Origin: Roseimaritima ulvae
Lineage (GTDB): Bacteria; Planctomycetota; Planctomycetia; Pirellulales; Pirellulaceae
Assembly (NCBI RefSeq): GCF_008065135.1
Contig: NZ_CP042914.1
Coordinates: forward strand, 7,669,404 to 7,733,403
DNA length: 64,000 nucleotides
Reading direction: 5' to 3'
Positions 38,459-48,375 of the stretch are shown here, in pieces. The translations under genes and the position numbers were made by a program. The notes under the pieces are model-generated. The model did not search any database, was not told where the DNA came from, and saw only the letters and a list, made by a program, of their open reading frames with translations. Each line of letters begins with the position of its first letter. Position 1 is the stretch's first letter.

Positions 38459-40003
38459 ATGTCGCAGGAACAACCGCGGGCCCGTACACAGGCAAACACG
38501 GGCGACCAGCAGACGGAGCTTGGGGAACGGCCTGAGCCAGAGCGAGCAAAGAGCCAGCAAGCAGGGGGCGGCGTACGCGAGGAGCCGCGGCACGACGTCG
38601 GTCGACTACAATTGGAACTGCGGCGAGTGCGTAGCCGCGCCACCGCGGCTCGACTCGAAGCCACCGTCGCGCGGCTCGAAGCCCGCGCCGCCGAACTGCA
38701 ATGGCTGATCGACCGTGCCACCGGCACCGCGAGCACATCGGTCCCACCGCCCGAACAGCCTCCCGCCCAACCGGCTCACCCCCCGTCTCTGCCGGCAGCG
38801 TCCGCGCCGGCAACAGCATCGGCAACCACGCCAAAAAGCCTCGACAACTCGCCTTCGAAGACCGCGCGTGGCAAAACTTCCCCTGACAAAACCGTTCCTA
38901 CCAAAACCGCTTCAGGGATCCGCAGCTGGGATGAGTTGGCGGCGGCGGTCCGCCGCCGTCGCCGCCCACGCGACCCGGATTCGCTGCTCACGGCCCGCCC
39001 GCCGGATCCCTCGCCCGCTGGCACCAAGCGCCGCCGCCGACGCCCCGAAGCGAAGATCCGGACGACGAGCGTCCCACCGATGCGAAACAAGAAGCGTTCG
39101 GCGGCTTGGTTTGTCAGCATGGCCATCCACGTCGGCCTGCTACTGCTTCTCGGCGTCCTGACGCTGTCGGTGCATCGGCCTCAAGATCAGCTGGCCTTTA
39201 CCGCCACGGCCGCACCCTCCAGCGTCCCCGAAGTCCTGCAGACGCTGCAGATCGAATCGGCGACCACGCCCCACGAAAGTGACTCCGACGAGCCCGCCGA
39301 ACGGCCGCTGGAAATCGATCCCTTGGGCGCCATCCCGCTGCCCTCGCCGCAGGACCTGCCGGCTTTACCCACAACGGTCAGCTCCGCGCCCCACGAATCG
39401 CTCCGCCCCCTGCTCGACAGCCATGACATGCTGACGGCGCTGAACGCCGATACGCACAACAGCACGCGATTTTGCGGAGTCGAAAGTGGCGGCAACCACT
39501 TTGTGTACATCGTCGATAGTTCGCAAAGCATGAAAAACGGCCGCTTCGAATCGGCTCGTCGCGAACTGTTGCAGGCCATCGATGCACTCCAGCCCCAGCA
39601 GCGCTTTTACATCATGTTTTACGACATCCACCTGGACCGGATGTGCGTATCGAACCCGAACCAAGCCGATGAGTATGCCGTGTTGGCCAGCGACGAAAAC
39701 AAACGCCGGGCGCGGCGGTGGGCGATGAGTGTCAAGCTGGAACAGGGGGCCCCGCCGGACGAAGCATTAAGCTTTGCCTTGAAGCTCCGGCCCGATGTGA
39801 TCTTCCTGCTATCGGACGGCGAATTCCCGCAGCGGATCGAAGACTTGATGGCTGAAAAGAATCGCACCCGCAATCTGTTCGGAGACGCCGGTCCGATTAG
39901 CATCCTGCACACGATCGGCTACCACAGCCGTGACGGAGAAACTCGCATGCGCCGCCTGGCAGAGGCCAACGGCGGCCAATACCGCTATATCCCCGCGCCG
40001 TAA
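38459..40003 (+). CDS. Membrane-anchored VWA-domain protein
   Basis: 514 residues from the ATG at 38459, with an AGGGG 11 nt upstream. A coiled coil (about 50-85, ELRRVRSRATAARLEATVARL) and disordered Pro/Ala/Lys/Arg region precede one membrane segment at about 216-238 (WFVSMAIHVGLLLLLGVLTLSV). The C-terminal VWA fold (about 340-514) has a MIDAS start VYIVDSSQSMKNGRF at about 347-362 with the DxSxS motif and later IFLLSDGEFP. The domain binds divalent metal and a protein partner, on the outer face of the membrane. The planctomycete family is common; a specific role is unknown. Confidence 0.88.
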   Translation: MSQEQPRARTQANTGDQQTELGERPEPERAKSQQAGGGVREEPRHDVGRLQLELRRVRSRATAARLEATVARLEARAAELQWLIDRATGTASTSVPPPEQPPAQPAHPPSLPAASAPATASATTPKSLDNSPSKTARGKTSPDKTVPTKTASGIRSWDELAAAVRRRRRPRDPDSLLTARPPDPSPAGTKRRRRRPEAKIRTTSVPPMRNKKRSAAWFVSMAIHVGLLLLLGVLTLSVHRPQDQLAFTATAAPSSVPEVLQTLQIESATTPHESDSDEPAERPLEIDPLGAIPLPSPQDLPALPTTVSSAPHESLRPLLDSHDMLTALNADTHNSTRFCGVESGGNHFVYIVDSSQSMKNGRFESARRELLQAIDALQPQQRFYIMFYDIHLDRMCVSNPNQADEYAVLASDENKRRARRWAMSVKLEQGAPPDEALSFALKLRPDVIFLLSDGEFPQRIEDLMAEKNRTRNLFGDAGPISILHTIGYHSRDGETRMRRLAEANGGQYRYIPAP

Positions 40004-40010
40004 GCATCGT

Positions 40011-40232
40011 AGCTACACTCGCCAGAGCGTGGGGAGGTGGGAGATGGGGAGCTTTCAGCCGCGAAGCGGCGGCGTCATGTAGCCATGGGCGCCAGCCGAG
40101 TTCCCAGGCCTTCACTTCGCTCGCAAGCTCGCTACGTTCGACCTGGGCTATGCAAACGGCTGGACCTTCGGCCCGTAAGAACTTCCCCAACTAATAAATC
40201 GCACGTCCGAAGTCTGGCGACGGTAGCTACGG
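40011..40232. repeat. Mixed repeats between the convergent VWA and fabF genes
   Basis: CGTAGCTACACTCGCCAGAGCG is at about 40010-40031 (given as two overlapping motifs), GTAGCCATGGGCGCCAGCC at 40079-40098 resembles the palindrome near 13540, and GTCTGGCGACGGTAGCTACG is at about 40210-40230. The outer two are arms of the CGCCAGA family. No ORF here looks genuine. Confidence 0.8.
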
Positions 40233-40249
40233 GGGAGAAGGCGGGCCAA

Positions 40250-41491
40250 TCAGTCGTCGAAGCGTTTTAGGACCAGACAGGCATTGTGACCGCCGAATCC
40301 GAAGCTGTTGCTCATCGCCACCTTGATCGGTCGCTGCTTGGCTTCGTTGGGCGTGTAGTCCAGATCACAATCCGGGTCGGGATTGGTCAGATTGATCGTG
40401 GGATGCACCATGCCATGCTTGAGCGACATCGCGGCCACGACCGCTTCGATACCGCCGCTAGCCCCCAGCGAATGTCCCAGTGAGGCTTTGGTGCTGCTGA
40501 TGGCCAGCTGCTGCGCGTGCTCGCCGAACACAGCGCGGATCGCATTGGTTTCGGCCTTGTCTCCCAGCGGCGTGCTGGTGCCGTGGGCGTTGATGTAATC
40601 GACATCGGCCGGTTGCAGGCCCGCATTGGCGATTGCCATCCGCATGGCTTGAGCGGCCCCAGAGCCCTGAGGATCGGGTTGGGTGATGTGGCCGGCATCG
40701 CAGGAGCAGCCAAAGCCGATGACTTCGGCAATAATTTCTGCGCCGCGAGCTTTTGCGTGTTCCAGTTCTTCGAACACCGAAATTCCGGCGCCTTCGCTGA
40801 GCACAAAACCATCTCGCTCGGCATCAAAGGGGCGACTGGCCGCCTGCGGATCGTCGTTGCGTGAGGAGAGGGCTTTCATGTTCTGAAAACCCGCCAAACC
40901 GATTCGCGTAATGGCCGCCTCACTACCGCCGGTGAGGATCATTTCCGTATCGCCACGCTGGATATTAAACAGCGCATCGCCCATCGCGTTGGTAGCGCTG
41001 GCACAGGCGGTAGCCACGGTATGGTTGGCGCCACGTAGTCCGAAATGGATTCCCAAGTTGCCGCTGGCGGCGTTGAGCATCATTTTGGGCACGGTAAACG
41101 GGCTGACGCGGTCGGTGCCCTTGAACAGCATGCGTTCCATCTGGGCTTCGATTTCCCACAGCCCGCCAATGCCGGAGCCCAGGATCGAGCCGCAGCGTGT
41201 GGCATCTTCCTGACTGAAATCCAGCCCGGACTGAGCCACGGCTTGATTTGCAGCCAGCAAGGCAAATTGCGAGAAGCGGTCGAGTCGTTTGGCTTCCTTA
41301 GACTCCACCACTCCGGCTAGATCAAAATCGGGAATATCGCCGCCGATTCGAATCTTAAAACCGTCGGTATCCAGCATCGACAGCAAATGAATGCCGCTTT
41401 CACCGTCCAACAGACGCTGCCAGACTTGCTGGACATCGGAGCCAAGCGGCGTCACGAGGCCCGTACCGGTTATGACCACACGACGCTTCAT
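40250..41491 (-). CDS. fabF: Beta-ketoacyl-ACP synthase II
   Basis: 413 residues, full length. The thiolase fold has the catalytic Cys163 in TVATACASATNAMGDALF, His in NAHGTSTPLGDKAE (about 303) and His in TKASLGHSLGASGGIEAVV (about 340). It condenses acyl-ACP with malonyl-ACP for fatty acid elongation in the cytoplasm. Last of the rpmF-fabD-fabG-acpP-fabF series, 45 bp after acpP. The last residues CLVLKRFDD are typical of FabF. Confidence 0.97.
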   Translation of the reverse strand: MKRRVVITGTGLVTPLGSDVQQVWQRLLDGESGIHLLSMLDTDGFKIRIGGDIPDFDLAGVVESKEAKRLDRFSQFALLAANQAVAQSGLDFSQEDATRCGSILGSGIGGLWEIEAQMERMLFKGTDRVSPFTVPKMMLNAASGNLGIHFGLRGANHTVATACASATNAMGDALFNIQRGDTEMILTGGSEAAITRIGLAGFQNMKALSSRNDDPQAASRPFDAERDGFVLSEGAGISVFEELEHAKARGAEIIAEVIGFGCSCDAGHITQPDPQGSGAAQAMRMAIANAGLQPADVDYINAHGTSTPLGDKAETNAIRAVFGEHAQQLAISSTKASLGHSLGASGGIEAVVAAMSLKHGMVHPTINLTNPDPDCDLDYTPNEAKQRPIKVAMSNSFGFGGHNACLVLKRFDD

Positions 41492-41536
41492 TCCGAAACC
41501 TCAACAGCAAACCAACACAACAAAACAGGGAAAGGA

Positions 41537-41782
41537 TTAGGCGTCGTCGCCTTTTTCCTTCTCGATGAAATCGATGGCTTGGCCGACCTTTTGGATCTTT
41601 TCGGCCGCGTCATCGGGGATGCTGATGTCGAATTCTTCTTCCAGCTCCATGACCAATTCCACGGTGTCCAACGAATCGGCACCCAAATCGTTCACGAACG
41701 AAGTGTCTTTGGTGATCTTTTCTTTTTCGACGCCAAGCTGCTCGGCAACGATATCAATAACCCGCTCTTCGATTGAGGCCAT
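41537..41782 (-). CDS. acpP: Acyl carrier protein
   Basis: 81 residues from the ATG at 41780-41782 ([20 protein letters not shown]). The phosphopantetheine attachment Ser37 is in [19 protein letters not shown]. Acidic four-helix carrier for growing acyl chains. It lies between fabG (194 bp upstream) and fabF (45 bp downstream), the universal fab-operon position. Confidence 0.97.
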   Translation of the reverse strand: MASIEERVIDIVAEQLGVEKEKITKDTSFVNDLGADSLDTVELVMELEEEFDISIPDDAAEKIQKVGQAIDFIEKEKGDDA

Positions 41783-41976
41783 GGGTCGGCTCTCCAAAAA
41801 AATTGGTTGAGGTAAGTTTCAAATACGTGATGATTCGGAAGTGTTTGGACGGAAAGATAGGGGATGCGTGTAAAAGGCGTCAATACACAGAGAGCCCGGC
41901 CGCTGCCTAGAAACGCCGAAAAATCCCGGCGGATCAGCAAAACGTGCTCGGCGACCAGCTCCTTGGCTTCGCCTGA

Positions 41977-42735
41977 CTACCAGCACATGCCTCCATCGAC
42001 GATCAGCGTTTGCCCGGTAATGTAGCTCGCCGCGGGACTGGCCAGGAACAACACGGCCGCCGCCACATCTTCGGGCTGCCCAACCCGGTTGGCGGGAATC
42101 CGTTTGCGAACCTCATCCATGACCACGTCGCCCAGTTTGGCGGTCATCTCACTGGCGATAAAGCCGGGAGCCACGCAGTTGACCGTCACCGCTTTATTGG
42201 CCAGCTCGCGAGACAGCGACCGCGACAAGCCGATCATTCCGGCTTTGCTGGCCGCATAATTGGTTTGGCCGGGATTGCCCATCACCCCGGAAATACTGGC
42301 CATGTTCACGATCCGCCCGTACTTGGCCCGCCGCATGATCGTGGCCGCCGCTCGGCAGCACACGAAACAGCTAGTCAGATTGGTGGTGATCACATCGTCC
42401 CACTCTTCGTCGGACATTCCTCGAAGCAATTTATCGCGGGTGATCCCTGCGTTATTGACCAAGATATCCAGCCGCCCACGGCTCTTATGAATCCCCTTAA
42501 TCGCGTCGGTGGTGCCTTCGCGATCGGTCACGTCACAGCCCACCGCTTCGGCCGATCCACCGGCGGCTTCAATTTCGCGGACCGTATCGGCCAGTTTGTC
42601 GACGTTTCTCGCCAAACAAGCCACATGTGCTCCGTTGGCGGCCAACGTCGTGGCCACGGCTTTCCCCAAGCCCTGGGAGGCACCGGTGACGATAGCGGTC
42701 TGATCTTTTAAATCGGCAGAGAGCGAAAGTTGCAT
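41977..42735 (-). CDS. fabG: 3-oxoacyl-ACP reductase
   Basis: 252 residues from the ATG at 42733-42735 ([18 protein letters not shown]); the longer frame is not needed. Short-chain dehydrogenase with NADP-binding TGASQGLG (17-24), NNAGIT, the catalytic Ser about 145 and YAASKAG (Tyr-x-x-x-Lys, about 158-162), and a C-terminal [12 protein letters not shown] typical of FabG. It reduces beta-ketoacyl-ACP in the second step of elongation. 74 bp after fabD, same strand. Confidence 0.96.
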   Translation of the reverse strand: MQLSLSADLKDQTAIVTGASQGLGKAVATTLAANGAHVACLARNVDKLADTVREIEAAGGSAEAVGCDVTDREGTTDAIKGIHKSRGRLDILVNNAGITRDKLLRGMSDEEWDDVITTNLTSCFVCCRAAATIMRRAKYGRIVNMASISGVMGNPGQTNYAASKAGMIGLSRSLSRELANKAVTVNCVAPGFIASEMTAKLGDVVMDEVRKRIPANRVGQPEDVAAAVLFLASPAASYITGQTLIVDGGMCW

Positions 42736-42809
42736 GGGGGTGTTCTCTAAAGCTGTAAGGAAATCGCGTGACACGACCCTAAAATCAAAATTTCGCTGGT
42801 CACAGCGTG

Positions 42810-43745
42810 TTACGAAACCGGCGAGTCACCAAACCCGTCGGTGGGGAAGCGGCGGACGATCCGCTTAATCGTGCCCTGCAGCACTCGGCCGGTGCCGATC
42901 TCCAAAAATCCTTCCACGCCATCGTCCATCATCTGCCGAATCGAGTCTTCCCAGCGGACCGGACTGACGACCTGCTGAGCGAGCAATTGATGGACTTCCG
43001 AGCCGTCTCGATGCGCCGCGGCGTCGACGTTGGAATACACCGGCATTGGCATATCCACCGGAGGCATCTCCGACAACGCCTCCTGCAACTGATGCACGGC
43101 CGGCTGCATCAACGAGGTATGGAAAGCACCGGCCACCGCCAACGGCAACACCCGCGAAGCGCCAGCCTCTTTGGCGACCGACTCCAATCGCTGCAGCGCC
43201 GAGTGATGACCCGAGACCGCAATGTTACCAGGACATAACAAGTTGGCCGGCTGCAGCACTTCGTCATCGCGACGAGCGTCCTCGCAAACCTGCTCCAAGG
43301 TCGGCAGGTCCAAGCCCAACACGCTGGCCATCCCGCTCTGCACCTCGTCAGCCGCCTGCTGCATCGCTTCACCACGCCGCTGCACCAGCTTCAACCCGGT
43401 CTCAAAGCTCAAGCCGCCGGCGAAACACACCGCCGTGTACTCCCCCAGACTGAGCCCCGCGGCACAGCGCGCCTTAGACACCAATTCCGGCTGCTCCTGA
43501 CGCAAGACTTCGACCGCCGCCATGCTGGTGACAAACAATGCCGGCTGGGAATGCTTGGTAGCGTTCAAACGGTCCGCCGGACCATTAAAACACAACTCCG
43601 CTAAGTCATACCCCAACACCTCGGCGGCCTGACGAAACATCTGCTCGGCCACCGGATAGGTGTCGCACAGCCATTTCCCCATACCAACGTTCTGCGCTCC
43701 TTGCCCTGGGAACAAGAAACCCACCGCATCGACGTCCAAAGCCAT
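42810..43745 (-). CDS. fabD: Malonyl-CoA:ACP transacylase
   Basis: 311 residues from the ATG at 43743-43745 ([18 protein letters not shown]). [10 protein letters not shown] at the N-terminus and the nucleophile Ser99 in [20 protein letters not shown], with the catalytic His near 210 in [14 protein letters not shown]. It loads malonyl groups onto ACP. The nucleophile elbow reads GLSLGE instead of the more usual GHSLGE, which I have seen in related bacteria and take as tolerated. Precedes fabG by 74 bp. Confidence 0.95.
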   Translation of the reverse strand: MALDVDAVGFLFPGQGAQNVGMGKWLCDTYPVAEQMFRQAAEVLGYDLAELCFNGPADRLNATKHSQPALFVTSMAAVEVLRQEQPELVSKARCAAGLSLGEYTAVCFAGGLSFETGLKLVQRRGEAMQQAADEVQSGMASVLGLDLPTLEQVCEDARRDDEVLQPANLLCPGNIAVSGHHSALQRLESVAKEAGASRVLPLAVAGAFHTSLMQPAVHQLQEALSEMPPVDMPMPVYSNVDAAAHRDGSEVHQLLAQQVVSPVRWEDSIRQMMDDGVEGFLEIGTGRVLQGTIKRIVRRFPTDGFGDSPVS

Positions 43746-43781
43746 TGGCAATTTGTCCCCAATCGCAGCCGTATCCGAAGA

Positions 43782-43964
43782 CTACTGCTGTTCCATTTCC
43801 ACGACGATCCGACCCTGATACGCGCCACACTTCGGGCACACCACGTGAGTCGGCACAGGCGTGCTACACTGCGGGCAATAGGTCAACTGACGGGGTTTGA
43901 TGCGGTGGTGACTACGACGCTTGCCACTGCGACTGTTGGAATGCTTTCTTTTCGGGACGGCCAT
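43782..43964 (-). CDS. rpmF: 50S ribosomal protein L32
   Basis: 60 residues from the ATG at 43962-43964 (MAVPKRKHSNSRSGKRRSHH). Basic N-terminus and a zinc ribbon with C30, C33, C43 and C46 (YCPQC, CPKCGAYQG). It begins the fatty acid cluster, as in many bacteria, but plsX and fabH, which normally follow it, are missing here: fabD starts 36 bp later. The gap upstream carries a heptamer array. Confidence 0.96.
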   Translation of the reverse strand: MAVPKRKHSNSRSGKRRSHHRIKPRQLTYCPQCSTPVPTHVVCPKCGAYQGRIVVEMEQQ

Positions 43965-44082
43965 CGAAATTCTCTGTGCGTGCCAGGGAGGTTGATAATT
44001 GACGGCAGGCATTGCGGTCAATGAAGCCCGGTATGGTAGAAGCTGGACCGCCGCCCTGTCAACGCGGGGAAATCACAGTTTT

Positions 44083-44188
44083 TCAAATCTCAAATCTCAA
44101 ATCTCAAATCTCAAATCTCAAATCTGAAATCTGAAATCTGAAATCTGAAATCTGAAATCTGAAATCTGAAATCTGAAATCTGAAATCT
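44083..44188. repeat. Heptanucleotide array: CTCAAAT then CTGAAAT units (about 15)
   Basis: About six CTCAAAT units switch to about nine CTGAAAT units, a one-base variant, without interruption. It lies in the 264-bp divergent gap between rpmF and the gene starting at 44229, closer to the latter. This is the longest array after that at 16607, and the only one with two unit types in a block pattern, which is what slipped-strand expansion from two founders gives. Confidence 0.93.
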
Positions 44189-44228
44189 CCCTGGCCCCCC
44201 GGGGCCGCCTTGGCCTACAACCCCAAGC

Positions 44229-45167
44229 ATGAGAGCTTTCGCCAACCTGATCGCCCTGACGCTGCTGGGGCTCGGTCCAACCAGTCCCTGCCGTGGCCAA
44301 CGCCCCCTGCCACCGCCGCTGCCGCCGATGGCCGAGGCGACCGCTGACTCAACCGCACGGGATCGCCCTACGACCTCACTTCACCCTGCCCCCGGGAGGG
44401 CCGAGCGTCATCAAGGGGAGGGTTTTTCGGCTGCGGCACAGGCCCCAGCCAAACTGCTGCCGGCCGATCAAGCCCAGGCGCTGCAGCGACTGCTGGAATA
44501 CCTGGTGCGGCAAAACCTGCCTCGCTCCCACGTCGACGAAGACGACTGGGGCCGCACCAAACGCGTTTATGCCGGTTTCCGGATCACTCGCGACGATTGG
44601 AAACTATCGACCAAACGACGGTGGAAAGAAGTCAAACACGGGCGTTGGCAACGCTTTTCCGTCGAACTGCTCGACCCCGACAACCTGGAACATCTCCGCG
44701 TGGGAGCCCAAGTGCTGTCCTGGGACGCCGAAGCGGGGCAGTTGCGAACCCGGCTGACGGTGGACTGCACGCTGGGCCTGTTCGCCCGCCGCATGCGCTA
44801 CAACTATGGCGTTCGCCTGTTCAGCATCCACGCCGAAGGCACCGCCCAAGCCCGCTTGACGCTGGACGCGGCGATCACGGTCGGCCTGGACTACGAATCG
44901 CTTCCGCCGGCGGTCGCTGTCACCCCACTGGTCGAAGATGCAACGCTAACAATCAGCGAATTCCACCTGAAACGGCTGAGCCACCTGCATGGCGACCCGG
45001 CCGAGTGGGCGGGCGAAGTGGTCGATGAATGGGTGCAGAAAAAATGGCTTCCCGAACAGAACGAGAAACTGGCCGATCGCATGAACCGGCAAATCCAAAG
45101 CGAAATCGACGAGGGTTCGCTACGGTTTTCGATGAGCGATTGGCTGCAGCGTCGACTGCAGCCGTGA
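44229..45167 (+). CDS. Secreted protein of unknown function
   Basis: 312 residues from the ATG at 44229 (MRAFANLIALTLLGLGPTSPC), a signal-peptide start ending near RGQ. A Pro-rich linker (about 25-70) is followed by a folded region about 75-312 with charged alpha/beta patterns (HVDEDDWGRTKRVYAGFRITRDDWKLSTKRRW) and a C-terminal helical segment (EWAGEVVDEWVQKKWLPEQNEKLADRMNRQI). I recognise no family. The last 48 bp overlap the end of the convergent MaoC-like gene, which is unusual. Confidence 0.75.
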   Translation: MRAFANLIALTLLGLGPTSPCRGQRPLPPPLPPMAEATADSTARDRPTTSLHPAPGRAERHQGEGFSAAAQAPAKLLPADQAQALQRLLEYLVRQNLPRSHVDEDDWGRTKRVYAGFRITRDDWKLSTKRRWKEVKHGRWQRFSVELLDPDNLEHLRVGAQVLSWDAEAGQLRTRLTVDCTLGLFARRMRYNYGVRLFSIHAEGTAQARLTLDAAITVGLDYESLPPAVAVTPLVEDATLTISEFHLKRLSHLHGDPAEWAGEVVDEWVQKKWLPEQNEKLADRMNRQIQSEIDEGSLRFSMSDWLQRRLQP

Positions 45168-45689
45168 CGCCGCGGCCTGCTCGATGACTGGCTCAATCGC
45201 CGACTTGTCTTCCGCATGGGCTGCGTGTTTATCCCGCGCGGCGTGTTTGGCGTAGCGGGACCGCAGCGCGACCAGCGTCTCCAGCGTGCCGCTCTGCACC
45301 GTCTGCCCATGCTGATTGACGAGGCTGCGATGCCAGATCACACGCCCCGCGCGGCGACCATACGCGTTCAACTCCGCCACCTCGGTCAACACATGAACGC
45401 TGTCGCCAAAGTAAACAGGCCGCTCGAATCGCCACTCGCCGATCCGCACCAGAGCTAAGGTTTTGACGGCCGGACTGTCGCTCGACAAACCCGCCATCAC
45501 CGACAAACCCAGCAGACCATGGACCACGGGACGCCCGAACGGCGACTCACCCGATTCCCCGCCCCCCTCGTGCAGCGGATCGTGGTCGCCCGTCAGATCG
45601 GCAAAGTCGACCACGTCCTCACGCTCGACCCGCCGCGACAGACTCGTCCAGCGATCTCCAACTTTCAGGTCTTCGAAAAAGAGTGTCAT
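45120..45689 (-). CDS. MaoC-like hotdog dehydratase
   Basis: 189 residues. The MaoC/R-hydratase active-site text is clear: DFADLTGDHDPLHEG with the Asp/His pair, then GRPVVHGLLGLSVMAGL, RVGEWRFERPVYFGDSVHVLTEV-like strands and QTVQSGTLETLVALR. These enzymes hydrate enoyl-CoA or related thioesters. A Glu/Lys/Ala-rich tail of about 45 residues follows and carries the 48-bp overlap with the convergent gene at 44229-45167. Its nearest upstream neighbour (same strand) is the nitrilase-family gene, 167 bp away. Confidence 0.9.
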   Translation of the reverse strand: MTLFFEDLKVGDRWTSLSRRVEREDVVDFADLTGDHDPLHEGGGESGESPFGRPVVHGLLGLSVMAGLSSDSPAVKTLALVRIGEWRFERPVYFGDSVHVLTEVAELNAYGRRAGRVIWHRSLVNQHGQTVQSGTLETLVALRSRYAKHAARDKHAAHAEDKSAIEPVIEQAAASRLQSTLQPIAHRKP

Positions 45690-45856
45690 TCACTTCCTTC
45701 GATTCTAAAGTTCAGGGGGAATGCCAACGGTTGAGTTGTAACCGCCGCTGGCCAATAGACCAGTCTGCCTTCCCGGGCACCCCCCAGATTAGTCCAAACA
45801 ACCCGCCAGCGGGAACGGTTAGGCAATTTAGGCAACCCAAAAGCCTTGCTCCGGCG

Positions 45857-46684
45857 CTAGTCATCCGAGACAACTGGGCCATAAAATTCGGGCCGCCGAT
45901 CGGCAAAACGGTCGATCACATGAGCCCCCGCGGTGCGTTCGATGCGTTTTTGGCGAGCCTGCTGCAGATCGACGTCGGCATACAGGATCAATTCCCGATC
46001 ATCGGCCGCTCGGGCCAATTCCACCCCGTCGGGGCCGCAGATACTGCTGCGACCATAGAATTGAAAGCTGCGTTCCTGGCCCACGCGATTGGCTGCGACA
46101 AAAAACAAATGGTTTTCCATGCTGCGTGCCGGGGGAACGAGTTCCGCCGTGCGGGCCGCCGCGACCGGCCAGTTGGTAGATAAGGCGATGATATCGGCGC
46201 CGGCAAGTCCCAGCACCCGCATCGGTTCGGGAAACGAGCTGTCATAACAAATCGCCAGCCCCACCCGCGCGGGCCCGGCGGACAGAGTTTGGTAGGGGCG
46301 GTCGCCGCGATCGACGAATCGATCCACGCCCAACTGCGGCAGGTGAATCTTGCGGTAACTGCCGACCACGCCCTCGGGCCCCCACAGCGCGCTGGCATTA
46401 TACAGTCGCCCCTCGGCGGTGGATTCCAAAAACCCCAACGAGGCATACACCTGGCGATGACGCAATTCTTCCTGCAGGGGTTGCCACACGGGATCGGCCA
46501 GGTCGACCGCCACCGGTTCCGCTTCGGCACGGCTTTCAAAGCAGTATCCGGTCAGCACACATTCCGGCAGCACGACCAATTCCGCACCTGCTTCGGCGGC
46601 TTCGGCCACACGTTGGACGACGCGGCGCATATTGTCTTGCAATTGCCCTAAGTAAACGTCCATCTGAACAGCGGCGATACGCAT
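45857..46684 (-). CDS. Carbon-nitrogen hydrolase (nitrilase superfamily)
   Basis: 275 residues, ATG at 46682-46684. The catalytic triad is complete: Glu41 in LVVLPECVLTGYCFES, Lys112 in SYRKIHLPQLGVDRF, Cys146 in LAICYDSSFPEPMRVLGLAGADII. The closest subgroup by motif spacing is the omega-amidase/aliphatic amidase-type branch, but the substrate cannot be told from sequence. Cytosolic. Divergent from sthA across about 115 bp. Confidence 0.93.
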   Translation of the reverse strand: MRIAAVQMDVYLGQLQDNMRRVVQRVAEAAEAGAELVVLPECVLTGYCFESRAEAEPVAVDLADPVWQPLQEELRHRQVYASLGFLESTAEGRLYNASALWGPEGVVGSYRKIHLPQLGVDRFVDRGDRPYQTLSAGPARVGLAICYDSSFPEPMRVLGLAGADIIALSTNWPVAAARTAELVPPARSMENHLFFVAANRVGQERSFQFYGRSSICGPDGVELARAADDRELILYADVDLQQARQKRIERTAGAHVIDRFADRRPEFYGPVVSDD

Positions 46685-46799
46685 CCCAACCCATTCCTTC
46701 TAAAAAACGTTCTCCAGCAGCCGCCTCACTGTGAAGTAATCGTGAACACCCTGCAACCAGACCTACCAGCAGGCCGTACTTTTCGTGATACTTGATGAC

Positions 46800-48254
46800 A
46801 TGAATGACTCCCAAAACGACACGCCCCACGATGACTCGGCTCCCTGCGTCTCCTCAAACGGCAGCGGCACGGCGCACGATTTCAACCTCCTTGTAATCGG
46901 CTCGGGCCCCGGCGGCGAAGGCGCTGCGATGCAAGCCGCCAAGGGTGGCTATCGCGTCGCGGTCGCGGAGAAGCACCCCTTGATCGGCGGTGGCTGCACG
47001 CACTGGGGGACGATCCCCAGCAAGGCGTTGCGGTATGCGATCACGTCTACCATGACAACGCTAAACAATCCGATGTTCCGCCAGTGGGGCCTGCGTTTCA
47101 GCCCCTCGATGAAGCAGCTGAAACAGGGCACCCAGGCGATCATCGCCAAACAGGTCAACATGCGGCAGAGTTTCTACGAGCGGAACAATGTGCCCATCCT
47201 CCGCGGCGAGGCGCGTTTTGTGGATGACCACACCATCGACGTGGACGGCCAGCGCTACACGGCCGACCACTTTGTCATCGCCACCGGCTCGCGTCCCTAT
47301 CGCCCGCCCAATGTGGACTTCGATCATCCCTGCATCTTCGATAGCGACACGATCCTAGATCTGGATACCAAACCGCACTCGATCACGGTCTATGGGGCCG
47401 GCGTGATCGGTGTGGAATACGCGGCGATGTTTCGCAACCTGGGCATCAAAATCAATCTGGTCAACACCCGCGACAAACTGCTGGAATTCCTGGACGACGA
47501 AATCATCGATGCCCTGTCGTACCACCTCCGCGATCAGGGCGTGATCATCCGCCACAACGAAGAGTTCGAATCGTTGGACGGTTGTGAGGGCGACAGCGGT
47601 GCCGTGATGACGCTGAAAAGCGGCAAGCGACTGAAGACCGACATCGTGCTGTGGGCCAATGGCCGCCAAGGCAATACCGACACCCTGGGCCTCGAGACGG
47701 TCGGCTTGGAGCCCAATTCACGAGGCCAGTTGGTCGTCGACGATCAATTCCAAACCGCTCGCGACCATATCTACGCGGTAGGCGACGTGATCGGTTACCC
47801 GTCTTTGGCCAGCGCGGCGTATACCCAAGGCCGGGCGGCGTCGATGCACATGCTGGGGCGCAAAGACGGCAACCTGCGGTTGAACGACATCCCCACCGGG
47901 ATCTACACCAGCCCCGAAATCAGCTCGGTCGGCAAAACCGAACGTGAACTAACCGCCGCCCGCGTGCCCTACGAAGTCGGCCAAAGCAACTTCAAGAGCC
48001 TGGCACGTGCTCAGATCACCGGACGCACCGTGGGCATTTTGAAACTGTTGTTTCATCGCGACACCAAAGAACTTCTGGGCGTGCACTGCTTCGGCGCGAA
48101 CGCTTCGGAAATCATCCACATCGGGCAAGCCGTCATGAACCAACCGGCCCCGAACAACACCATCGAGTACTTCGTCGAGACCACGTTTAACTACCCCACG
48201 ATGGCCGAAGCCTACCGCGTGGCCGCGCTGAACGGCTACAACCGCCTGTTCTAA
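46800..48254 (+). CDS. sthA: Soluble pyridine nucleotide transhydrogenase
   Basis: 484 residues from the ATG at 46800; the GTG at 46785 is an alternative. FAD-binding [18 protein letters not shown] (about 29-46), NAD-binding [15 protein letters not shown], and the key loop [16 protein letters not shown]: the first redox Cys is present but the second position is Thr, which separates SthA from lipoamide dehydrogenase (CxxxxC). It moves reducing equivalents between NADPH and NADH. The N-terminus has an extra Ser/Asp/Asn-rich stretch of about 25 residues compared with E. coli SthA. Diverges from the nitrilase gene. Confidence 0.95.
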   Translation: MNDSQNDTPHDDSAPCVSSNGSGTAHDFNLLVIGSGPGGEGAAMQAAKGGYRVAVAEKHPLIGGGCTHWGTIPSKALRYAITSTMTTLNNPMFRQWGLRFSPSMKQLKQGTQAIIAKQVNMRQSFYERNNVPILRGEARFVDDHTIDVDGQRYTADHFVIATGSRPYRPPNVDFDHPCIFDSDTILDLDTKPHSITVYGAGVIGVEYAAMFRNLGIKINLVNTRDKLLEFLDDEIIDALSYHLRDQGVIIRHNEEFESLDGCEGDSGAVMTLKSGKRLKTDIVLWANGRQGNTDTLGLETVGLEPNSRGQLVVDDQFQTARDHIYAVGDVIGYPSLASAAYTQGRAASMHMLGRKDGNLRLNDIPTGIYTSPEISSVGKTERELTAARVPYEVGQSNFKSLARAQITGRTVGILKLLFHRDTKELLGVHCFGANASEIIHIGQAVMNQPAPNNTIEYFVETTFNYPTMAEAYRVAALNGYNRLF

Positions 48255-48331
48255 CGCGGCCTGTTTTAAGACGGCCTGCTTTGACGCGGCCCGAGGTGCT
48301 GAAAAAAGGCGGATCGCGATTCCGGTCGGTG

Positions 48332-48337
48332 TATAAT
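48332..48337 (+). promoter_or_regulatory. Possible -10 element upstream of the ThuA gene
   Basis: TATAAT stands 39 bp before the ATG at 48376. No matching -35 hexamer is seen at the usual 17-bp spacing (TTGACG lies 45 bp further up), so a promoter here is only suggestive. Confidence 0.35.
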
Positions 48338-48375
48338 CGGGCCCTTCCCCGCCCTACCCCACCGGAGCCCACACC

